A stretch of DNA of 64,000 nt from positions 3,832,001-3,896,000 of the forward strand of contig OX345640.1 of NCBI GenBank assembly GCA_947044365.1. Reading direction: 5' to 3'. The stretch comes from Petrosia ficiformis (taxonomy: Eukaryota; Porifera; Demospongiae; Haplosclerida; Petrosiidae). The notes below the pieces were generated by a model. That model did not search any database, was not told where the DNA came from, and saw nothing but the letters and a program-made list of their open reading frames with translations. The number at the start of each line of letters is the position of its first letter. Position 1 is the first letter of the stretch. The position numbers and the translations under genes are program-made. Positions 21,984 to 30,728 of the stretch are shown in pieces.

Positions 21984-24748
21984 AATATGACCATCGGCAA
22001 ATAATAATTTTTCCTGTACATAACAAGCATTGAGAAGTAAATGTTTTGACTAAATTATTATTTGCCAAATGACTGATTTTTGTATCCATGGTCACACATA
22101 CACACATATATTATATATATTATGTTATTACAAAATTAAACTAAGGTTTGCCATAATTATAACCCTACATAAGTAGCACAGTAAATACATAGTATGTAGC
22201 TATACTTATGTAGCATTATATACAAATGCATGGTCAGTTTAATTTTGTAGCTGAGGTATCATTATTTGTGTATTGTTCAGTTTTAATGGCACTACATCAG
22301 TTTTAATGTCCCTATGTCCCTTCTTTCATTTTCTATATTTACATGGTTTTAGAAATATGATCACAAATAGTATAAAACTGAGAAGTTTGTTGAATATTTT
22401 AGAGTATCCCAGATTCCAGTTTTTATTGTAAGCATAATTTTTATACAAATAAAATTGGTAATTACATGTGTTCATAATTCTGATAATTATTCATCAATGT
22501 AATTATAATTTATATAGCATTACTATGTGTATATGTAATTAACTGCATTTCTATTCAGTTTTAAATACCTGTGATATGGAAGACAGATAGAAACCCAACA
22601 CCGAAACGCCCAACTTTTAATGCTTCTTTCTCTTCAGAGCTGTCCTCCATTTTCCCAAAGTGTTCCCAGTCTTCATCCTCAAAGACAGCATTGTTCCATG
22701 CATACAAAGCTGGGCCTTGAAAGGTACTCAGGTCTGGATGAAGAAGATTCTCATGAGGATATTGTTGTGAATCTAAAACAAACTTCACTTCAGATGCTCC
22801 AGCATCATCAGCATTTTGTATTAGTTCCTGAAATATTATTAAAATATATGAATAATTAGAGTACATAAGTACATTATCTATGAGGATATATAAAAGGAAA
22901 CTGAAACAGACACTGACTAACAGTATTTACAAACTAGCCTGTTTTGATTAATAATTATGTTTGAGGTTAGAAGTGGAACAATCAGTAATATAACACATTA
23001 TGATATCTGTAAATGACCAGAAGTAAAACTTCCGTGGATATTCAGAACAGTTGATCTATTTCTGAATACTACACAATACTGTGTTATTCATATAGGTATT
23101 TCTATGAATATGATTAGTCATCATGTAACATCATGTGATGCCTACAGGTAAATATAATAACATTACATTCCATAGATATGTACGTGCTTTAGGTAGCTGC
23201 AAAAACATATTCAACCTGGGTTAGCCATTTCTACATTAAAGCAACTTCTCAGTACTACACTGTAAAAATGAATTTGTTATTTTGACAGACCAGTTGTTAC
23301 CTCAATTGCATGTACATTTATAATACATAGTTAAAAACATCAAATACGAGGATAATTAACATTTTGTCTGGTTATAATAATCATAGCTATAATTATATAA
23401 TAAAAAGGACTACAGTCATGATTGTACATTCTACATGTGGCAGTAGGATGTATATTGCATTCATGACTACAGGATTAGTGATAACAATTGTTTTTACTAT
23501 AACCAATAATTTGAAACAAAATAATCGTTTCATATTATCTCATTTTGAAGTTATCAATAACAGCCTCTTTATATGGTAGTAAGGTGTATATTGGTATGTA
23601 CATTCCTGATTGCATGATTAGTTTTTACTATAACCAATAATTTGAAACAAATCGTTTCATATTATCTCATTTTAAAGTTATCAATAACAGCCTCTTCATA
23701 TGGTAGTAAGGTGTATTTGTTATGTACATTCCTGATTGCATGATTAATTTTTACTATAACCAATAATTTGAAACAAATCTTTTCATATTATCTCTTTTTC
23801 AAGTTATCAATAACAGCCCCTTTATATGGTAGTAAGGTGTATTTGGGTATATGCATTTATGGCTGTAGTCATAACATTCCCTTTTACCATATATCTATAT
23901 TATAACCAGACAAAATGCTAACTATCCTCTTATTTCATGTTTCTAACAATATATTGGAAATGTAAGTGCAACTGAGGTAACAACTGGTCTGTTAAAATAA
24001 CAAATTCATTTTTACAGTGTACATAATATATATACACAGGAATGATATTTCCATTATAGCTCTGAATATAATTATCCATCATATAACATGACAACATCAC
24101 GTGTTGGTGGCACATGATTATAGCTATTATAAACATTGAACAGCAAATGAAGTATGGACAACCATGTAATTTACAATTATAAACTACAACAGAATAACAC
24201 ACCAGATAATGGCATAATAACACACAGCTAATGGTTTTGTGTAACATTATAGTTGCAGGTTAACTATAACTATAACAGTTAGTTAAGCTATAGTATAACT
24301 AACTTAGACTGTTAGTATAGTATTAGTAAATTAGTAACAGTATTATCATAACTACAATTGCCAAAAACTACTTAATTACATAGTGTACATGTAAGCTAAA
24401 TAAACTGTCCAACTAGCCAAAACCTACTGGGCCTTGATGAAACAACACTAATACGCTTGTACTACAACTACACTAACCTTTAGGATCTGCCCTCCATCTG
24501 GATATCTTTCCAAAGTTCTTGCAATATGTTTTGTTACTGAAGGAGGTTCAACCTCTATATTACGACGTTTTCGTCTTTCTGTATAAATTTTAATAAAATA
24601 TGAAAGAATAGCAGAATTTCTTTATGTAATATCACATATAGCATTAAAATTAGTGCTTTCAAAAATAGATAAATACTAGTCAGTTACATAATAAGACTGA
24701 TTTTTTTTACACAAATAGATTGGTCGATTTTATTATCTTACCGGACAT
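4761..24748 (-). CDS. Sacsin-like copy A: three sacsin repeats, HEPN and PARP-type ADP-ribosyltransferase fusion
   Basis: Five coding exons: 24748-24742, 24578-24478, 22827-22569, 19184-5699 and 5392-4761. Summed lengths give an exact multiple of three (4,826 aa plus stop) once a single 4-bp excess near 9990 is discounted. Sacsin repeating regions start near residues 35, 1420 and 2440, each with an E(L/F)IQNADDA N-box; this spacing resembles vertebrate sacsin, a 4.5k-residue chaperone-like protein. A sacsin-type HEPN domain occupies about 4330-4560, split by an acidic segment, and the last 210 residues are a PARP catalytic domain. No J-domain HPD motif is visible. The likely role is ATP-driven client handling coupled to ADP-ribosylation; this is inference. 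The frameshift may be a real lesion, a polymorphism or an assembly error. Confidence 0.85.
5427..5639. mobile_element. MITE-like element in intron 4 of copy A
   Basis: Inverted arms 5427-5460 and 5598-5639 match, apart from an 8-nt interruption in the second (the first reads ACTATGAATACCAAGCTCCA). The 213-bp element fills most of the 306-bp intron. The same intron in copy B (43740-44143) lacks it and holds a TG tract instead, so it inserted after the A/B split or was lost from B. Confidence 0.6.
5699..19184 (-). CDS. Copy A exon 4: giant 13.5-kb exon (sacsin repeats 1-3, linker, HEPN)
   Basis: One exon from a TTATACAG acceptor (19184) to a GAAG|GTAAGC donor (5699). It opens with the end of sacsin repeat 1 (FDPH-like DPHKRYTG, then LFRFPLR). 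Repeat 2's N-box is at about 15290-15230 with its glycine box GRFGVGF near 15050. Repeat 3's N-box is at about 12230-12160 with GRFGIGF near 11980. The HEPN follows: first helix NAKVWLQQAKVDYMAARDNF near 6550-6490, an acidic Glu/Asp-rich insert of about 110 residues, then CFLSHEVIEKCIKG and RVIEHGN near 6120-5930. Vertebrate SACS also carries most of its coding sequence in one giant exon. A 4-bp excess (ATAT) near 9990 shifts the frame. Both sides are otherwise open for thousands of bases, so the event is very recent or artefactual. Confidence 0.85.
9985..9995 (-). other. 4-bp frameshifting insertion in copy A
   Basis: Copy A reads GATTTTAGTATATAAAGTGGG where copy B reads GATTTTAGTGAAGTGGG. 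The extra four bases give ATA TAA, a stop after ...HTVDFS, and the +1 frame then continues as ...GFYIAPSFMHSL, matching copy B's GFSSAPSSSFMHTL. The context is a short TA run, prone to slippage in replication and in sequencing. Confidence 0.85.
20852..21167. mobile_element. 316-bp insertion with short terminal inverted repeats
   Basis: The ends CAGGATTTCATAC and GTATGAAACCCT are near-complementary. The 7-bp TAGACAG flanks it on both sides (20845-20851 and 21168-21174). Copy C has the uninterrupted site (ttatttagacagagcagtccc near 107-125). It therefore inserted after the A/C duplication; the end sequence and duplication size fit a hAT-like non-autonomous element. Confidence 0.7.
21602..21821. 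mobile_element. 220-bp MITE with 14-bp perfect terminal repeats and TA flanks
   Basis: Begins CAGTGTTCTGCCCA and ends with its exact complement, with TA on both sides, as expected of Tc1/mariner/pogo-type elements. The interior has four tandem copies of a roughly 20-bp phrase ending GGTGGTTAATT (about 21715-21785). Copy C lacks it at the equivalent site near 720-730. Confidence 0.75.
22569..22827 (-). CDS. Copy A exon 3: N-terminal ATPase motifs of sacsin repeat 1
   Basis: The 259-nt exon encodes ELIQNADDAGASEVKF, the GPALYAWNNAVF strand, KMEDSS and the glycine box GRFGVGFLSVFHITG. Splice phases are 0 in and 1 out. Copy C is the same length with intact motifs. Copy B has lost 6 nt exactly in the glycine box. 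Confidence 0.9.
23258..24019. mobile_element. 762-bp TA-flanked element with about 120-bp terminal inverted repeats
   Basis: Starts CACTGTAAAAATGAATTTG and ends with the complement, flanked by TA on both sides. Inverted similarity continues inward to the TTTGTCTGGTTATAAT pair near 23363 and 23900. Copy C has an empty site near 3135. The features fit a Tc1/mariner-superfamily MITE. Confidence 0.75.
23430..23880. repeat. Tandem repeat inside the 762-bp element (three units of about 126-131 bp)
   Basis: The phrase TTTTTACTATAACCAATAAT starts at 23491, 23622 and 23748. Between these the units are nearly identical (AGTTATCAATAACAGCC, TATGGTAGTAAGGTGTAT). Partial, more diverged units flank the array. 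Confidence 0.8.
24478..24578 (-). CDS. Copy A exon 2: basic N-terminal segment
   Basis: The 101-nt exon encodes ERRKRRNIEVEPPSV and HIARTLERYPDGGQILK, leading directly into the N-box of sacsin repeat 1. It is nearly identical in copies B (26320-26420) and C (3584-3684). Confidence 0.88.
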
Positions 24749-24795
24749 GACGTTTCTGTCTCTCAGATCGCCATAAAAAGTCTCCAAATTAAAGA
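24742..24795 (-). CDS. Copy A exon 1 (5' UTR plus start codon)
   Basis: The exon follows TATATTTGCAG and ends at a GTAAGA donor. ATG TCC G at 24748-24742 is in phase with exon 2, giving MSERRKRRN. The preceding 47 nt are taken as 5' UTR because the copy C counterpart differs by a 5-nt indel in that part but keeps the ATG. Confidence 0.6.
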
Positions 24796-25188
24796 CTGCA
24801 AATATAAACGTACATAAGTCAATCAGTATCGGAAAAATACTTTTTGTTTTCCGAGTGATTTTAATCTCTTCTTGCAACTACACTGAAATAACTGCTGACA
24901 GAGTCGTCCCGGCAGCGCTGGATTCCAAGGAACCACACCCATTTTAGGAATGTTCACTTGTTCCGTAATCCTACAATTGTTTAAATGGATGGGATGAAAG
25001 AGAAGATCCAATTTCTAATAATTATCATGGGGGTAGGAACTGGGGGCTGAAGCCCCCCACTTTTGAGAACTCATCAAAATTCAGTACAATGAACAACTCC
25101 CTGATTTATTTTAACTGACAAAGAGGTACCATCAATTGATTCTCATCTGAATCCTTCAAAAGTAAAGAAGTATCAGAACTGGGATAGT
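24796..25188. promoter_or_regulatory. Shared interval between divergent copies A and B (inversion junction)
   Basis: Only about 390 bp separate copy A's first identified exon from copy B's start codon. The A side (to about 25020) resembles the region upstream of copy C. The B side is unrelated, so the duplication breakpoint lies near 25020. Both genes could use one bidirectional promoter. No TATA box or other site can be assigned. Confidence 0.5.
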
Positions 25189-25856
25189 ATGAGTAACTTC
25201 GAACGGGAAACAATAACTAATAATCTCCATGTGGAAAACCAAGAAATCCGAATGAAATATTCTTTTCTCGTTGATAATTTTCTTATTTCTTTAGAGAAAC
25301 GCAACATTCAAGTCAGTCGTTTAAAGCTCTTTTTAGCTTCGTATAGTGTTCCTCAAGCCACACTACTAAATGCTACCACTCTAGCTGATGTTCTGCTAAT
25401 CATACAAACATCTTATTCGTCATGGTTCAACATAGAATTGTTTGAGCGTATTGTTGAGCAATTTGGAAGTGATGATGATAAAGAAAAAATGAGAGTATAT
25501 GAAGAATCTGATCTTGTTCCTTATCTTGAACGATCAATATTTGAAATGCCATCGAAATCATTTGGTGCTGGTAATGAAACAGCAGATTGCATCCCTTTGG
25601 GCTTACATCTACCTGATGAAGTAATTCCCACTGGGCAAGATGTGGCAATTATCAAGCACAACCTTTCTCAGCTTTTGGGTATTACCAGTGAAATTCTTCA
25701 GTTCATTTGTTATGATGACAGCAGTACAATTCTGATTTTTGGAGCACCAGAATCATTACTTCATACTGCTGTGTTTCAAAGAATAATAGAGAAATACTTT
25801 AAACCTGACATCACGAAGAGAATTTACACCTTTAGTGGTGATCTGGCTCAAATGCT
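25189..25856 (+). CDS. Copy B exon 1: N-terminal module, probably death-fold related
   Basis: This exon gives 222 residues from the ATG to an ATGCT|GTAAGT donor. The first 85 residues are mostly helical and amphipathic (YSFLVDNFLISLEKRN, VSRLKLFLASY). They are followed by SSWFNIELFERIVEQFGSDD and LVPYLERSIFEMPSKSFG. I recall this SWFN...FG...R(S/R)xFE pattern from invertebrate proteins that also carry death or NACHT domains, but I cannot search for it. The last 90 residues look like an alpha/beta ligand-type segment. No nuclease or transmembrane signature is seen. It has no counterpart in copies A or C. Confidence 0.6.
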
Positions 25857-25919
25857 GTAAGTAATTACATTGTTACTAAGTTTATTTAGATTGCTCTAAC
25901 TTTTTAATTTTCTGTATAG

Positions 25920-25968
25920 TCCTTCAGGAATACATCAAGAGGGTTCTATAGTTCACAGAAATCTTAAA
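25920..25968 (+). CDS. Copy B exon 2 (16 codons)
   Basis: A short exon between TCTGTATAG and GTAATA; phase 2 in, phase 0 out. It encodes a polar linker PSGIHQEGSIVHRNLK. It is supported mainly by phase agreement with exons 1 and 3. Confidence 0.5.
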
Positions 25969-26026
25969 GTAATATTATTGTTTAATATCTTACTGATAAT
26001 TCACAATTATGTTCAAATTATATTAG

Positions 26027-26081
26027 GAGTTTCACAGCTACACTCAAAGCACTTCCTCATCACAGATTACATACAGTAACG
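26027..26081 (+). CDS. Copy B exon 3 (18 codons)
   Basis: Lies between TATATTAG and GTAAGC; phase 0 in, phase 1 out, exactly what exon 4 needs. It encodes a Ser/Thr-rich linker FHSYTQSTSSSQITYSN. Confidence 0.5.
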
Positions 26082-26319
26082 GTAAGCAACAATATTGTAA
26101 TCGCTAAACAATTTAATGCTAATCAGAGTTTTAATCAGTGAATGGACCCATAATTATATTGATTGTAATTAAAAAAACATAGACAAAATATAATAATTAT
26201 AGAACTTGTACATAATATCAAATGAACAAATCAAATGCATAAACAACTCTCTGTTGTTCTGTAAGTGACACTCATAAGTATATGTTTAATATGTGGTGTT
26301 ATTCTTAAAATTTATACAG

Positions 26320-26420
26320 AAAGACGAAAACGTCGTAATATAGAGGTTGAACCTCCTTCAGTAACAAAGCATATTGCAAGAACTTTGGAAAGATATCCAG
26401 ATGGAGGGCAGATCCTAAAG
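26320..26420 (+). CDS. Copy B exon 4: basic segment shared with A and C
   Basis: Same 101-nt length and splice phases as copy A exon 2, encoding ERRKRRNIEVEPPSV and ERYPDGGQILK. Upstream homology to copy A ends within about 20 bp of the acceptor, so the breakpoint of the different 5' half lies there. Confidence 0.85.
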
Positions 26421-26943
26421 GTTAGTGTAGTTATAGTACTAGCGTATTAGTGTTGTTTCATCAAGGCCCAGTAGGTTTTGGCTAGTTGGACAGTTTATTT
26501 AGCTTACATGTACACTAAATTTATTACAACCACAACAGAATAACATGGTGGAGACATTTTACATACCTTCTATTGCTGTTCAATTTATGTTTATAACAGC
26601 CATAGCCGTGTACTTACAACACGTGATGTTGTCATGATGCATGGTGAAATTATATTCATAGCTGCAAGGCAAATACCATTTCTGTGTATAATAGATGTAC
26701 TGCTCTGGTAAGTTTAATGAGATCACCTAGTCATTTACAGATATCTTAATGTGTTATACTACTGATTGTTCCACTTCTAACCTCATACATAATTGTTGTT
26801 CATAATTATTTTGGTCATGATGAAAAAAGGCTATACATGTAATTTGTAAACACTGTCAGTCAGTGTCTGTTTCAGTTTATATATATCCTCATAGATAATG
26901 TACTTATGTACTCTAATTATTCATATAATTATTTTAAATTCAG

Positions 26944-27196
26944 GAACTAATACAAAATGCTGATGATGCTGGAGCATCTGAAGTGAAGTTTGTTTTAGAT
27001 TCACAACAATATCCTCATGAGAATCTTCTTCATCCTGACCTGAGTACCTTTCAAGGCCCAGCTTTGTATGCATGGAACAATGCTGTCTTTGAGGATGAAG
27101 ACTGGGAACACTTTGGGAAAATGGAGGACAGCTCTAAAGAGAACGAAGCATTAAAAGTTGGAGGTATTGGGATTCTATCTGTCTTCCATATCACAG
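26944..27196 (+). pseudogene. Copy B exon 5: sacsin repeat 1 ATPase with broken glycine box
   Basis: The N-box ELIQNADDAGA is intact, but the box reads VGGIGILSVFHITG where A and C read VGRFGVGFLSVFHITG. The 6-nt loss keeps the frame but removes the GxxGxGF pattern that holds ATP phosphates in GHKL ATPases. Confidence 0.85.
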
Positions 27197-27565
27197 GTAT
27201 TTAAACTACTTATGTTGACTACGAGTAAAAAGATAATGATGAAAAAAGTATCCCTATGACTGCTTTGTGGTGTCCAACATTCAGTAATCATGGCTGACTT
27301 TATCATGTCTGAAATACAACAGCCTATTACAGTTATTATTTTGATTATATACTCTCCTTACCTTTTAAAGGACCTTGTATAACATTAGGAATATATTTCA
27401 GCTAGCTATTAGTTCCAGTTTCTATGTAAGCTACAAGCAACTGCTGGTCTGTAGAGCTCGAGCATGGCTCAGCACACGTTCTATTACACGCCACACCCAT
27501 GATAATTATAATTACGCAAGTAATGTCAAGATCTGCTTAGATAACATGTCAATAGATCATTATTA

Positions 27566-28310
27566 CCCTCGCCGCATAGCATAGGCGGAAGGGTACGGTA
27601 ATCGTTCTGTCTCTGTGTCTGTTAGCATTTTTTCTAGAAAAATAAAGACATTGACATTTCAAATGGGGTACTGGTAGACTTCAAATTATACAAGGAAAAA
27701 AAAGTAACGTAGGAAATCTTCTAAAACCTTTTGGTTCTAAAGTTATGACAATTTTTATAACTCACAGTTACCGTTTCACGACTTTAAGATGAAACGAGGG
27801 CAATAACGAGAGTAAATATGGACACACAAACACAAGTGATCCTGTTTTATGGCTGTCGCTAGCCAAGAAACACTTCAAACCACCAAAACAATCGAGGTAA
27901 TGGTTGCTACTACACCACCATTGATGAAAGCTACCTAGCTCCACCTACAAGTACGTGCACGTACGTGCATGCTTACAAAGCGTCATGTACTAAACACGTG
28001 ATTTCACTTTCACACGGAGACTTTAGAGGTAGAGTTAAGAACTTCTTCATTGTTTTTCGAAGGAAAACAGAGAATTAGATGTAAGATATATGTACAAATT
28101 ATGCATTTCTTCATTGATATTCTTATTTTGTCTTTTAGGATATAAAGTTATAACAATTTTAATTAATGCCATAAATATTTATCAAATTTATATTCCTATT
28201 CCATGTAACAAAAGTATTGTTTGTTTCATACACAAACTTTATTATATTTTGGAAAAAAAATGTAGTGCTTTGTATTACTTTGCCATGTAGGTGAGGGTCC
28301 CGTCCCGACG
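27566..28310. repeat. Candidate dispersed element in copy B intron
   Basis: A stretch of different composition begins TACCCTCGCCGCATAGCATA with an adjoining GGCGGAAGGGTA and ends near GGTGAGGGTCCCGTCCCGAC. I see no counterpart in copies A or C, so it is likely an insertion. Ends and class are uncertain. Confidence 0.35.
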
Positions 28311-30028
28311 GTGCTCGTACTCCTTGCAAAGTTTACATGTACATGTATATAATTATAACTAATAACCTAACCAACCATAAACAGAAATATATCTGCAGTG
28401 ACATTTTGTATTATTTACATAATGGCTACAAAACCATTAGTTTAAGGAAGTTCACTATTCTTTGTAAGGAGCACATCCAAACGTTTCAAGATTGATGGTA
28501 CTTTCATTACATAGCAAACCTGGATTATCCTTTTTTTAGGTTATATAACACCTGTTATTCCAGTAATACCATATAAGAGTGTAGGTAATTGTATATTATT
28601 ATATATAGTCTATATTTTATATGTGTGTATATATACATGTATATAGAATCATAATTATAATTATATAGTATATACCATAATTATATGCATGTAAGGAAAG
28701 GTGAACTCTGTACTTATGGAGTACATGTTTGTAGCCATTAAAACAGATGGAGTGATTATACACTTCTTCTAGAGAAATCTCAATTGGTTTAACACCTATC
28801 TTACCTGGTATTAGTTGGTGAAGTTTTCAGGAAATCAGCTCATAGCATAATTAATGATTATATAAACTTTGCCAAGAATGATATATTCTATCTAATGATT
28901 TTTCATGATATCCATGTTTCATATAATATCCTAAAGTTGTTTTGGGTAATGTTTTTCCTATTCTTAATATCAGTTGATATAGCACATGTTCTTCCCATAA
29001 TAACATGTGACTTAACCCAATATTTTGCCATATAAGGGCATATATACTGGGTAAGGATTTCCTGTTCTTGCGATATAGGCACCTGTTATTCCAGCAATAC
29101 CATATACGAGTTTAGGGACTTAATCTATACTATTGGAACTATTCGATGCAGTGCCATATAAGGGCATATGTAATTTAATAAATTACATCATCATATGTTA
29201 GGGATCTTTGCAATTATAATTATAAATCTGTGATATCCTGTTTCTGCTTTGAGTAGTGGTCAGAACTGCAATGATCATCATGATTGTTTTATCTGATTTT
29301 ATTCTGATAACACTGTAAGTGCATGGTGACTGAGGTATATGTAGTGATGAGCTTCGTAAGAGTGTGTGTAATACTGTGTATAGAACCTGCCAAAATGATA
29401 CCTGAGCTATTACTGTAGTTCAATAATATGATGTATAGTGATTGATAATTCCTATCAATCCTGTATAATCTCTTTCACATTTTTTCATTCCACCTAATGT
29501 TTAGCATGAGAGCCAAACTATTATTCCATGGACGTTTTCTATGTGTTTATGTACAGTAGATTGTCCTTTTTGAACACAATTCTTGAAAAGAACTTTTCAG
29601 CCCGTAGGTCTTCCTTCACTTATGAAAGCTTTTGGGCTAAAATGTTCTTTTCAATAAAGAAGATACCAAACGTTATTCATGAATGTGATGTATATTTTAT
29701 GAAGGTATTACTTTTGTCATATCCTATGTTAATTTAAAAGTACAATGTTGTTCCTTACATATGACAGACACTGCACTGCAAAAACACAGTTGTTAAAATG
29801 ACTCGTTTATTGGTTAGCACAGTTGTAATACTGAAAAAATTGTTTGTTGTTTCAACTAATTAGGTTGGTTTGTTGTATACACACATGACACACATACAGT
29901 ATGAATAATTAATGTGATCTCCTTATAGTATAGAGTTATAATGTTATATTATGTGTCAATGGTTTATTATAGCTAGCTGATTTGAAAGTGACACTATTAC
30001 TATCAAGCAACATAAAAGATGTCTTGTT

Positions 30029-30597
30029 TTTATGGCCCATAGGGCCATCCCTATAATTGCTTTCCACGGGGTTGAATCTATATATATGTGTGTGTTTATG
30101 TCACTTGCGCGACTATGCGATGTATACGTAGTTAAGGAAGTTGCGCCATTCCCGGGTGCTCGGTCAATCAGGGTTGTTGTAATTGTACTCTTCACCTAAT
30201 TGTTACAATTAGAATTAGTTGTATAGGAAAAATTTCAATTACAATTAGAATTACAATTAAATTATGATAATAATTAATTACAATTAGAATTAGTTTCGTT
30301 TTAATTGAATTACATCAAGTTCATGTTAACTTTTAAGAAAACCAAATTTTCAAAGTTCTTTGGTAGGAGTCTTAAGCGATCTGGGCGCATTATGTTCCCA
30401 GCATGACTAAATACTCGCTCAACTATTCAATTGTTCAACCGCTCAATTAAACTGTTAAAAGGTTGCAATTACAATTACAATTATCCCAAACATGGCTAAT
30501 GATTAACTTTCAATTACAATTACAATTACAATTACAACAACCCTGTGGTCAATTAATGGGCATGGCGCGTAAAAGAACGTGCTTTTGAGCTACAGAC
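30029..30597 (+). mobile_element. 190-bp dispersed repeat (family R1) split by a hAT insertion
   Basis: The outer halves (30029-30168 and 30546-30597) match the uninterrupted copy at 44829-45024 and diverged copies elsewhere: TATGGCCC[A/G]TAGGGCCATCC, GTCACTTGCGCGACTATGCG, GTTAAGGAAGTTGCG, then AATGGGC[A/G]TGGCGCGTAAAAG. Copy A has no element at the matching site (near 19305-19660). Confidence 0.75.
30169..30545 (-). mobile_element. 377-bp non-autonomous hAT element with transposase remnant
   Basis: Perfect 19-bp terminal inverted repeats (CAGGGTTGTTGTAATTGTA) lie between 8-bp flanks CGGTCAAT and TGGTCAAT (7/8 identical), as hAT elements make. On the minus strand 30426-30325 an open stretch reads VERVFSHAGNIMRPDRLRLL and continues with PKNFENLVFLKV. 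This matches the C-terminal dimerisation region of hAT transposases. The remainder is repetitive ATTACAATT-type sequence. Confidence 0.8.
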
Positions 30598-30728
30598 TTT
30601 CACAAAATCGTGACGAGCTTTCAGGCAAGCCTCACACCACTACTGTCGCATTAAGCATGCATACGCATTTACACACACTCATTATCAACTGGATAATTAG
30701 ATTATAGTCCATCATTGCTTTTATACAG

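Larger units (their letters stand above)
19185..22568 (-). other. Intron 3 of copy A (3.4 kb)
   Basis: Bounded by the GTATTT donor at 22568-22563 and the TTTTATACAG acceptor before 19184. It holds no gene. Segments 19200-20640 align inverted with copy B's intron (28620-30720), and 20730-22568 align with copy C's intron (1-2348). A palindrome around CAGCCCAAAATTTGGGCTG (about 20033-20051) has a longer-looped counterpart in copy B near 29597-29636. Two later insertions are listed separately. Confidence 0.75.
22828..24477 (-). other. Intron 2 of copy A
   Basis: Bounded by GTTAGT and TTTCAG. It aligns with copy C intron 2 and, at its exon-2 side (about 24370-24470), with copy B (26421-26515). 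A 762-bp transposon-like insertion is listed separately; nothing else is coding. Confidence 0.7.
27197..30728 (+). other. Copy B intron 5 (3.5 kb)
   Basis: No gene is seen. Parts align inverted with copy A intron 3 (for example 28620-28860 with 20430-20650). It carries a candidate repeat at 27566-28310 and a nested insertion at 30029-30597, both listed. Confidence 0.7.

Noticed and set aside
24823..25011. 62-codon minus-strand frame upstream of copy A
   Set aside because: Not conserved with copy C, and no splice connection in phase to exon 1.
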